NCBI GenBank assembly: GCA_013397455.1
Contig: VYZB01000036.1
Location: forward strand, 4,083,183-4,147,182
Length of the DNA stretch: 64,000 bases
Origin: Crotophaga sulcirostris
Lineage: Eukaryota; Chordata; Aves; Cuculiformes; Crotophagidae
Reading direction: 5' to 3'
Part shown: positions 24,695 to 33,890 of the stretch, in pieces
Layout: each line of letters starts with the position of its first letter
Position numbering within the stretch: the first letter of the stretch is position 1
The notes under the pieces: generated by a model
What the model saw: only the letters and a program-made list of their open reading frames with translations
The model's database searches: none
Told to the model about the DNA's origin: nothing
Position numbers and translations under genes: made by a program

Positions 24695-25433
24695 AGAACT
24701 ATGTTGCATAGCTATAGACTAGGGACGGAGTGGCTGGAGAGTAGTCAGGCGGAAAGGGACCTGGGAGTGCTGGTTGACAGGAAGCTCAACATGAGCCAGC
24801 AGTGTGCCCAGGTGGCCAAGAAGGCCAATGGCATCCTGGCCTCCATTAGGAGTAGTGTGGCGAGCAGGACCAGAGAAGTTATCGTCCCCCGCTACTCAGC
24901 ACTGGTCAGGCCTCACCTTGAATACTGTGTACAGTTCTGGGCCCCTCAATTTGGGAAAGATGTCAGGATACTGGAAGGTGTTNNNNNNNNNNNNNNNNNN
25001 NNNNNNNNNNNNNNNNNNNNNNNNNNNNNNNNNNNNNNNNNNNNNNNNNNNNNNNNNNNNNNNNNNNNNNNNNNNNNNNNNNNNNNNNNNNNNNNNNNNN
25101 NNNNNNNNNNNNNNNNNNNNNNNNNNNNNNNNNNNNNNNNNNNNNNNNNNNNNNNNNNNNNNNNNNNNNNNNNNNNNNNNNNNNNNNNNNNNNNNNNNNN
25201 NNNNNNNNNNNNTGATGTTAGGAAGAAGTTCTTCAGTGAAAGGGTGATTGGCCACTGGAATGCGCTGCCCAGGGAGGTGGTGGAGTTGCCAACCCTGGAT
25301 GTGTTTAAGGGAAGACTGGATGAGGCACTGAGTGACATGGTTTAGATGATGGGATGGTGTTAGTGTTGGCTTATAGGTTGGACTTGATGATCTCAGAGGT
25401 CACTTCCAACCTGGTGATACTGTGATACTGTGA
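24695..25433 (+). mobile_element. Young CR1 LINE fragment with assembly gap
   Basis: This is a 5'-truncated CR1 that keeps the last part of ORF2 in one open frame on both sides of the gap (24701-24982 and 25214-25345). The protein would be the C-terminal part of the CR1 endonuclease/reverse-transcriptase polyprotein, after the catalytic RT motifs. Visible blocks are [50 protein letters not shown] and the end DEALSDMV followed by TAG. After the stop comes the 3' UTR-like block with 'cttataggttggacttgatg' and a tail of repeated 'gatactgt' units (about 25415-25433). Intact frames and few changes relative to the copies at 30.5 and 38.7 kb show a fairly recent insertion. It lacks the 5' end and cannot move by itself. 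Confidence 0.92.
24983..25212. other. Assembly gap (230 N)
   Basis: A run of 230 undetermined bases lies inside the CR1. Peptides predicted across it are not real evidence. In the related copy at 38.7 kb the matching interval between the same two codons is 234 bases, against 231 here (230 N plus one base), so the reading frame is maintained across the gap. Confidence 0.99.
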
Positions 25434-26486
25434 TATGTGGAGGGATCATTTAATTTCCCACATTGGATCCACTTAATTGCATGTTATAGTAATGAAAGTG
25501 TGCTTGCTGCTTTTGTTCTGGCCTGTATTTTTCTTCAGCTGCATGTCTTGAGTAAGGGCTGGAATACTAATGAGCTTATACTGACCTGATTAAACTCCGA
25601 ACATGCCAACAGATAGGGTGAGAGAATGGAGATGAGCATGTTTCTGGAAATAAAAAAAAAAAACAAAACAGTATAGCCATCTTTAAGTTCTCTCTGACTT
25701 GCATATTTTCAAAGATATGAGTTTGTCCTGTGGTATAGTTTTAGGGTCTAGAATTTGATGGAAAAGTCACTTTACTGTTCACTAGCAAAGCTGGAAACGT
25801 AAGCTCTTAGCCTCCAGTATGTCCCTTTACAGAAAGAAATTCATATTCTTTTTTCCTTATTTGTATGAAAGAAGTAATAAAAAAGACTTAGGAGTAAATC
25901 ATAATAAATCAGGTGAAGAAAAGGCTCAGTATTTAACAAGTTACAGATACAGAAGTTCATATTGAGATAGGAACTCCAAGCCTCTACAATGATCCCAGAG
26001 AAAGAAGTAATCCTGTAGGGAATATTTAGAAAGAACTTGTAATGTACTTGGTCTCTAGTATGAAACTGGGAAATAAGAGGGCTATGCCTCTTTATACTTG
26101 TTTTCATAGGCTTTTTTCTAACATTTGCTTTGCACAAGTTAAATAGAGCAGTGCATACTTGTTGTCTAAAGCCAGGAACTGCTTTCCTCCATGTTTTATT
26201 CAAATTGGATATGATTATTGAACTTGAAATGCAGATAAAATTGCTCGCAGCACTAGGAAGATTTTGAAGCCCGCAAGAATGATTTAGTGTCTACAATGGA
26301 ACGTTAACAAAGTTTAAGTCACTAAAGTTCCAAATTGCTGTACTTAAAACCATTGATTTCCTACCTATTGATGTGCACAAGAATTCCAAAGATCTATTAA
26401 TTGCTAACCTTATAACATCTGGAATACCTAAGACTAGGTTTCTGGGTACACCAGAAGTACTTCCATCTTAACATGTACAGACATAG
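25434..26486. other. No gene recognised
   Basis: A+T-rich with an A run near 25650-25662. A minus-strand frame of 120 codons (26203-25841) exists in low-complexity surroundings and shows no recognised motif. Confidence 0.45.
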
Positions 26487-26645
26487 GAACAGGTTACCCA
26501 GATAAGATTATGGAGTCTCCATATGTGGAGATATTCAGAATCTGGGTAACCTGTTCTCGCTGCCACTGCTTTAGCAGAAGTGTTGGGTTAAATGATCTCA
26601 AAAGATTCCTGCCAGCCTAAATGATTCTGTGCCCAGTAAGGAGGC
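26487..26645 (+). mobile_element. CR1 LINE 3' end with perfect 17-base inverted repeat
   Basis: The segment follows the CR1 3' end: an 'aggttacccaga' block, 'ggagtctcc', 'gtggagatattcagaat', a 'tctgggtaacctgttct' block, then 'gttgggttaaatgatctcaa' and a remnant tail 'aaatgattctgtg'. The arms at 26487-26503 and 26540-26556 are perfect reverse complements over 17 bases and enclose 36 bases. Only the 3' 160 bases or so of the element are present, so this is a strongly truncated insertion. Substitutions throughout indicate moderate age. Confidence 0.8.
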
Positions 26646-28480
26646 GTAAGCCCCAGAAAATCATCCCATTACTAACATGCATGTAGTTCTTGTCAGCCTA
26701 GTTTTTTTGGAATCTAGTGTGATGTACCTGTCTCCCAGTATGAGTTGCAGGGGAAATCTCTAGACTTTATTCATGAATGTAGAACCACCTACAACACCCC
26801 CACACTTAGATATTAGATTTTATGATGACTTAAGTCCATGTCAGTTACAGATTTGAGAAAACATTGTCTCATCATGCTTAGGTATTCACTAACATATAAA
26901 TAGAAAGTAGATTATTGATTATTTTTGTTTTAGCAAAAAATGTATTAAAGACAGTTACAACAGTATTCTAAGAATGCTGTTGATAGTAACTAAATGGAAG
27001 TGACACAACTACCCAGCATGATTAATTAAGCAACATGCAATTTTAAGTTTAATCTTAAAATCCTAAATTAAATTTAAATTCTTCAGTTGAAGAATAAAGC
27101 CCATATCCTCTATTTCAGAGGTACAGTGCTCTGGCATGAGTTTTCTTCAGACTGTGACCTGAGACACTAACTATTCTCACTTGAATAAATTGACTTAAAT
27201 ATAAATTTTATTTTTAGGACTTATGGGAAATGTGAATCATATGCAGTCATTTTCCATTTGCAAACTATCTTAATCGTTTAAAAGAGATCAAATATGCAGC
27301 AAAGTAGACTTTCGAAACTTTATTTTCATAACAGCCGTTTACTGTTGAGACTAGAGAAAGAGATGATTTGCAGTTGAAGGTGGTGTGGAGGCTTTGTTAT
27401 TATTATTCCACATTACACTTTATACCTGTCAACTTCTCAGGAAAATAAGATTCCCATAGAATGTTTAAAAGCCTACTGTTGAGCAGGGAAATGTTTGCCG
27501 TAAGTTTTTCACAACTGAAAAGGACATTTCCTAGGGCGGAAGTTTGCCCAAGCTTCTTTGACTTAGAAATAAATATATTGAAACTATTCTTTAAAGATTT
27601 ATTAAATCCTAAATCCAGTAAAATGGGCTTTATCATGAACTGATCAGGATCATGCTGCCGAATGGCAGAGGTAGGATATGGGGTGGAGAGGAAACAGAGT
27701 AGAAGAAACAGGCACAGAAAAAAGGAGGGATAAAAAAAGTCCTAATGAGTGAATTCTCCGGGAAAGAGGGATGATAAAGGGGACATGTTTCCTACTCATT
27801 AGAATTAGCCATGATAGTACAAGTAGAAATGTCACATGGTGTAGATACAAGCATTCAACTTTGTACTCTTTCACCATTCATTTCAGGGCTGCATCTACAT
27901 CTGGTTCTGATACTTTCAAATTCTTTTAGCTCAACACAGAATAAAGTTAGAAGAAAAAAAGAAAGAGAGGGAAGGGAAGAAGAAAAGCTGAAAGGGAATT
28001 TGCAAACAAAAACTCTTCTCATGTTTAGGTCTTTCCCTTTCTCAACCATATTTAAGCTTAGTTTATTCCCTAAACACCTGGTGTGATTCATCCTTTTTCT
28101 CTATCGTGTAAAATAAAGTTAATTACACAAACAGATGTTACTTTAAGTGCAAATAACAACATAAACATAAACTGTTAACTTCTGAATTATCTGTATATAG
28201 AGAGATCAGGAAAAATATTTCCTTACAGTTATCAAAAGACCATGACTTCTTATTTGGTCTTGAAATCAAATATATTTTCTATTTTTTTTTAAATAAAATT
28301 CCGTTAAAATAAAATCAGTGCAGATATTATGCAAAAAAAAGAAAAAGAATATGGCCATCAAACACCTAAACTCCTCATTTGAACATGGTGGTTAAAAGAT
28401 CTATTTTAATTATCTGCTGCTACTACTAATTTTCAATTGTAAAATATTTTTCATCTTTTTAAAGATGTGGATAATTAGCC
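26646..28480. other. No gene recognised; one purine tract
   Basis: An uninterrupted 39-base purine run lies at 27949-27987, sitting in a pair of opposed incidental open frames. No exon, RNA or repeat family was recognised. Confidence 0.5.
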
Positions 28481-28625
28481 AGCGGTAGAAATTACTTAGG
28501 GATGTGGTGTATTCTCCCCCACTTACAATCTTTAAATCAACACTGGATGGCATTTAAAGGGATACATTATGTTTTACACAGAAATTATGATCTTGGTGCA
28601 GAAATTAATGCATGATTTATCTGCT
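28481..28625 (+). mobile_element. Ancient CR1-type LINE 3' fragment, plus strand (probable)
   Basis: The order of the blocks resembles the 3' end of old CR1-like LINEs: 'gggatgtggtgtattctccc' (28500-28519), 'caatctttaaatcaacactgga' (28527-28548) and 'gatcttggtgcagaaattaatgca' (28589-28612). Substitution is heavy and no tail repeat survives. I place it in the same age class as 29930-30320 and 57290-57735. The assignment rests on recalled similarity and should be treated as probable. Confidence 0.5.
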
Positions 28626-28702
28626 GTAGAGATGGTTAAAATAGATTATCATGGTATTTATTTCTGGGTTTAATATATATAATCTAAAAATAATTGTGTC
28701 AT

Positions 28703-28759
28703 TTAATCTTAATCCTTAATTAGTATTAAGATTAAAGATTGAGATTAATCCTTAATTAG
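28703..28759. repeat. Small hairpin flanked by direct repeats
   Basis: An 11-base arm at 28703-28713 ('ttaatcttaat') is perfectly complementary to 28725-28735 with an 11-base loop. A 14-base direct repeat 'taatccttaattag' occurs at 28710-28723 and 28746-28759. The surroundings are A+T-rich, so a chance origin is possible. Confidence 0.6.
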
Positions 28760-29929
28760 GAGTAGAAAGTCGAGTCAGCTGAAAGAAAACAGGAAACAGT
28801 GGCACAAGGCTCCTAAATCCACAACACAATTACAAATACATGACGCACAGATGCTGATGAACTCCTTGTAAAAATATTTTCTACTTTCAGAGAGAACAAG
28901 AGAATTCTGTTTATACTGTTGATACAATTCATATTCATATCATGTTTTATGTTAAAAATGCCTGCATTTTCATTTTTTTAGAGAAGACAGGAACATAGCT
29001 TTAGCAATTATTCATTCCAGAGATCTAAATAATATTATTTCTAGCTGTATAGAATCCTTTTTAGTCTAAAAGGAAAAAAGAATTATTTGTGCTCTTTCTT
29101 GTCAGTGGTTTCCCACAAGAATTTATAGGTCAGGTCAGCTACCAGCTAAGACTAATTAAACCTGACATTATTGCTATAGTATTCAAAATTGTATAAATTA
29201 CATTTCTAAAGGAAAGTCAATGAGTCCCATAAGCATGAAAACAAACATTAAAATGTTTACAATACTTATTGGAAAGAGTGGTGACAGGATAACATTCCTG
29301 CTCATGAGATTGCAGTAATTTTTGCATAGTCTCCAATGTAAGATGTGTTTTTAAAGGTTTATCTTCTGACTGTTAAAACCAAGGTAAAAGAGGGAAAGAA
29401 TGGAGAAGGACTTCAGACAAAAAATATTTTTTGTTTTGGACCTATGTGGAAAGAGGAAGGGAAGAAGAAACAAAATGACATGGGGTAATTCTGAGTTATA
29501 AATTTAAAAAAAAGTTATAAAAAAAGCACTTTACTTATTATGAAGCTTCTTTAAGTAATTTACTCCCTAATCACAAATGGAACTTTCAAAAATGACTCAA
29601 AAAAATTTTTAACTTGAATATATTTTTCAGTGTAGTTCCCTTCTTTTCCTTTGTACAAACTGAAAAAACTTTAAAAAATTGCTTGTTAGAAATCATGACT
29701 TGCTTTACTCCAAGTGCAGGTATATTATCAAAGGTAGATTATTTAGTCTTTCTTTTACTTCATGTATATACCACTAAAATGTAAACTATATTCTCACTCC
29801 CATTTGTTAATGGAGATTCATGGGGAAGTATACTGTGTTGGCTTGCAGGCAGTCATAGTGATTTTAATTCAAATCCCACCATAGTACAGACCAGAGAATA
29901 TTCTCATGAAAATTTCTTTGAAGTAAAAT
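28760..29929. other. No gene recognised
   Basis: A+T-rich DNA without a recognised exon, RNA or repeat family. Confidence 0.45.
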
Positions 29930-30320
29930 GGATTGAAAATTCACCACAGCCACTGTTGAATTGGCCTCCTGCTTAATTACACTGAGTGATAAAAATTTAC
30001 ATTTTATTGCTACTCTGAAATTTGTTTGGCTTTTGGATTTTGTTTTTCCTTTATGTGCTAGGCTAAAGAGCCCTCTATCATAAATTTTCCATTCCCTGTG
30101 TGAGTATTCAAAAACTTTGATCAAGTCACAACTTAAATGCCTCTGTAGAGTTAAATATATTTAGATCTTAGAATCTCTTGCTACATAGCTGACGTGTTTT
30201 CCAGTCCTCTGATTATTCATATGTGGCTGTTCAAAGAATACTTATTCTGGCTTATCAACATATTTCTAAGATCATTGGAATTAGATCGGGACTCAGTTTT
30301 TCAGAAAGCTCTAATTTGTT
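29930..30320 (-). mobile_element. Ancient CR1-type LINE fragment, minus strand
   Basis: The plus strand carries reversed blocks that I associate with old CR1 lineages: 'gctaggctaaagagccct' (30058-30075), 'ctttgatcaagtcacaactt' (30115-30134), 'gtgttttccagtcctctgat' (30194-30213) and 'ggcttatcaacatattt' (30250-30266). They appear in the correct order and spacing for the region between the reverse-transcriptase core and the C-terminus of ORF2. The coding frame is destroyed. Similarity becomes doubtful before about 29990 and after about 30300. Strong divergence marks it as one of the oldest insertions in the window. Confidence 0.6.
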
Positions 30321-30340
30321 CTGTTTATTCATCTAAGGCG

Positions 30341-30369
30341 CTTTTTTTTTCTTTTTTTTTCTTTTTTTG
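30341..30369. repeat. T-rich tract with regular C interruptions
   Basis: Three T runs separated by single C residues form a simple-sequence tract. It lies about 165 bases before the reversed CR1 3' end at 30534 and is not part of it. Confidence 0.85.
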
Positions 30370-30533
30370 TCATTGATGAGTACTTAGAACACTGCAAGAT
30401 TAGGTCCCTTTCATCACTGGTTATATTATGCTAGTATTTACAACTTTTAACACGTATCAGTAAATTTTTACTCAGTGAAGCGTGCTGACTTTTCAATCAA
30501 CCTATCAGAATGTTTCAAATATGTTGTCTTAAA

Positions 30534-30879
30534 ATCACAGTATCACAGTGTCACAGCATTACAAGGTTGGAAAGGACCTTTGAGATTATCGAGTCCAACC
30601 TATAACCCAACACTAACACTAATATCAACACCAACCCATTATCTAAACCATGGTACTAAGTGCCTCAACCAATCTCCTCTTAAACACCTCCAGGGATGGT
30701 GACTCCACCACCTCCCCAGTCAGAGCATTCCAATGGCCAGTCACCCTTTCAGTGAAGAATTTTTTCCTAATATCAAGCCTAAACCTCCCCTGACGAAGCT
30801 TGAGTCCATGTCTTCTTGTTCTGTTACTGGTCACCTGAGAGAAGAGACCAATCCCTGCCTGACTACAACCTCTTTTTAT
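30534..30879 (-). mobile_element. CR1 LINE fragment, minus strand, young subfamily
   Basis: Read on the minus strand this is the last 345 bases or so of a CR1 close to the copies at 24.7 and 38.7 kb. The minus-strand frame 30834-30643 is still open and reads FRLDIRKKFFTERVTGHWNA, then the ORF2 end VEALSTMV and a stop. The 3' tail consists of 'gatactgtgat'-type units seen on the plus strand as 'atcacagtatcacagtgtcac' (30534-30554). A triplet-like expansion near 30618-30633 ('cactaatatcaacacc') separates it from its relatives. It is truncated at its 5' end near 30879, where A+T-rich flank begins. Confidence 0.92.
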
Positions 30880-32782
30880 GTGTTAAATATGTGTTTTAAA
30901 GGGCTTGAATTCAATTTTTTTTCCAATAATTGCTATTTATATTTTATAATAGAAATATGGATCTAGTCTGTCATAAAGACCTTTACGTTTAAGGTCTCTG
31001 TCCTATGATTGGATTCATGCCAGCAAATTCATGTCCAACCCACCTGATAACAATATAACATCAATGTCTAAATTAAGGAGCACCCAAGATCACAGTAAGG
31101 TCATTAGCTAGAAGGGTGGAGGCAGAGAGATAAGGTGAATTATAGGGTCCAATGGAATCAGTCATAAAAATTCCAGTGTTATTTTGCCACTTGGTATGAT
31201 CATACAGTTCTTTTGAAAAGAATTGTATGGGTTTGCTGAACATTTTCAACTAAAGAACGCTAGTTTGCAAGCTTCAGTTAAGAAAGGGGAAATGATATAA
31301 TGTTTACTATGTTGATAAAAACCCTAAAGTCATTTAAAGTATATTGATAATAAAATTAATTCTGTCACTTTTCTAATTATATACTTTAAGAAGTCAAGGA
31401 GGTGACTTTTATAAAATATTTATTCTAACTATACTTGAAAATTGCTACTGAATTCTTCCTTTTTCTGAGCACTTTATGATGATCCTCATTGCCAGCTAAA
31501 TATGTAGTCCATACTAATAATACCACTTTGTCTACCAGTTCATTAAAATTCTACTGCTACTAGACCTTCTCTTGGGACGACACTATTGAACAAAGCCTGA
31601 AGATACCTCACGCTAAAGAGATAACTCTACTCAATCTATGCAGTTCAGTTCCTTCAAAAAAAAAAAAGACAATATGCTAATAAGCATCACTTGAGAATAA
31701 AAATTTAAATAATCACTTATGAATTTATCCACAGCTGACAGCTTTATTAATCTCTGTAGCTGCTGTCATTTGATAAAGAACAACATATAATAAAAACTCT
31801 GCAAATTACCTAATTAGGCATTCTGCAGCAGAAGCTCTGCTATTATAACAACCAGTAATCAGGTAAAAAACACCAAACAATAACATTTCTCTTGGAAAGG
31901 AACAGCTCTTTGAGATTCTTCCTCATTTATGATGATCTAGCCACAAATATATGAAAGAGTAATGTTTCATAGTCGAAAGCAATATTCTGGCATGTAGCTA
32001 TTATTACTAAGAGATGAAGAAGAATCCTTGTGCTTGACAGGAAGTCTCTCTTCCAAAAATAACCTGGTGCACAATTGTTATAGCATGCACAGAAATATAT
32101 CCCAGAACCTGCAAACTCTTTTTATCAGGAGAGCCAGGAGGACTTGGAGGGGTTAGTTTATTTATAGATCTATATGACTCTTATTATCTTTCTGAGGAGA
32201 GATCTAATTTCAATAGAGCTGAATCCAGTGGAAAACATTCCAGTGCAACTCCTTCCAAACACTAATAACACTTGAAACAATCATGTATCTTGTATAACGG
32301 GGATGATTTTTATCTGGTCATTGTTAGGCACCTTAGTATAAGCTAGTCATCACAGTTTAGGACAAAACAGGACTGTGTTCACCTCATCCTGAAAAAAAAT
32401 ATTGAAATAATTCTTGAGAAACTGTGATTAAAAAGGTCTATTTCCTTCAGCTGATGATATAGCTATGTAGTTGACATTGCAAATTCCTGAAGTTAACTGT
32501 GATATCTCTAAAATATGTTCTTCCATTGTGTTTACTGATGGTGTGGGTAGTTTTATCTCATCACCAGAGATTCACGGATCCTATAGTCCTTCAGGTAATA
32601 CATTAGATACTGTAGGAATGAAACAAAGTACTACAAAGTTTTGAAACTTCAGTAAACCCACTTTTGCATACTGCCTCTTTAATTTTGTCTTTTTTACAGA
32701 GGGAACCCAAAACTTTTAATCATTTTTGCTTGCCTTAAAAGACGTAAAAGGATGTTAAAAGTGGGAAAAACGACCCCAGTAT
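30880..32782. other. No gene recognised
   Basis: A+T-rich sequence with an A run near 31657-31669. No exon, RNA or repeat family was recognised. Confidence 0.45.
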
Positions 32783-33361
32783 TGAGCCTGGCTGGGATAG
32801 GGTTAACTTTCCTCATAGCAGTCCATATATTGCTGTGCTTTGTATTTGTGGCTAGAAAAGTGCTGATAAAGCACCAATGTTATTGTTGAGCAGTGCTCAC
32901 ACAGCATCAAGGCTGTCTTTCCAGCCCTCACCTTATGAAGTCCAGTAGGGTGGGAGTGCACGAGAGGCTGGGAGGGGTTATAGCCAGGGCAGCTAACCAA
33001 ACCTGGTCCAAAGTGTTGTTCTGTACTATATGAAGTCATGCTCGGCAATCAAAACTGAAGTAAAGGACTAGGAGACAGGAGGGATATTTGTGCTTATAGT
33101 GTTTATTTTCCAAGTAACCACTATGCATCCTGAGGTTCTACAACCTAGAAAATAGTTGGACATCTGCTTGCTGATGGAAAGTAGTCAATAAATATCCTCT
33201 TTTGCTTTGTTTCCATGTATGTCCTTTGCTTTTCCTCTTAAGTGCCCTTATCTGAATTTATGAACTCCTAAATCTTATTTTCTTCTCTTGTCCTTTTGAG
33301 GAGGCTGAATGAGACAGAGACAGTGAGGGGTCTGGCAGCCAGACAAAATCAATCCATCGCA
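32783..33361 (+). mobile_element. Solo-type LTR, same family as 5240-5816
   Basis: This LTR shares with the 5.2 kb copy the 18-base block 'tgagcagtgctcacacag' (32887-32904), a 'ggctgggaggggttatagcc' block (32966-32985), the 'catatgaagtcatgctcggc'-type block near 33030, and the T-rich segment ending 'tttgctttg'. It begins with TG at 32783 in a 'ggctgggatagggttaact' block and probably ends with CA at 33360-33361. Substitutions between the two copies are numerous, so both are old. No viral interior is attached. The likely class is ERVL. Boundaries are set by the TG/CA ends and are tentative, since no target-site duplication was evident. Confidence 0.72.
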
Positions 33362-33389
33362 AATTCAAAAGCTATAAGAAGGAAGAGCA

Positions 33390-33890
33390 GTGGGTATTTT
33401 CTGTCTGGACTTCAGTAAGGCCTTTGATAGTGTCTTCTGTAAGATCCTCATAGAGAAGCAGTTGATGTTCAGGCTGCATGAATAGATAGTGAGGTGGACT
33501 CAAAACTGTTTGAATGCTTGGAACTAGAGGGTGGTGAAGAGGAGCACAAAGTCTAGTTGGAGGCCAGTGACCAGTGGTGTACCCCAGCAATCAACACTGG
33601 GCCCAGTCCTTTTTAATATCTTGATTAATGATCTGCATAATGGGACAGAGCGTACCCTCAGTAAGTTTGCAGATGATACCAAACAATAAGGAGTGCCTGA
33701 TACATCAGAGGTTCATGCTGCGGTCCAGGATGACCTTAACAGGTTGGTGAAATGGGCTGGTAATTACACCTCATGAAGTTCAGCAAGGGGAACTGCAAAT
33801 TCCTGCACCTGGGGAAGAATAACCCCAGGGACCAATGTATGTTGGGAGTCAGCAAACTGGAAAAGCAGCTTGGCAGAGAAGGATTTTTTT
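33390..33890 (+). mobile_element. CR1 LINE fragment covering the reverse-transcriptase core
   Basis: This piece covers the catalytic reverse-transcriptase part of CR1 ORF2, unlike the other copies here, which are 3' ends. In one frame it reads LDFSKAFDSV at 33405-33434 and KFADDTK at 33663-33683. The latter contains the F-A-D-D catalytic motif with both metal-binding aspartates. In between there are stop codons (for example the TAG in 'gaatagatag' near 33480), so it is dead. After 'ggagaa'-like sequence near 33873-33885 the similarity stops abruptly where other copies continue with ERDLGVLVD. The element is therefore cut at both ends. The LTR at 32783-33361 lies directly upstream. Confidence 0.88.

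Noticed and set aside
24701..25345. Four open frames of 119 to 214 codons across the gap
   Set aside because: Much of their length is undetermined sequence. Only the plus-strand frame at 24701 is meaningful, and it is CR1 ORF2, not a host gene.
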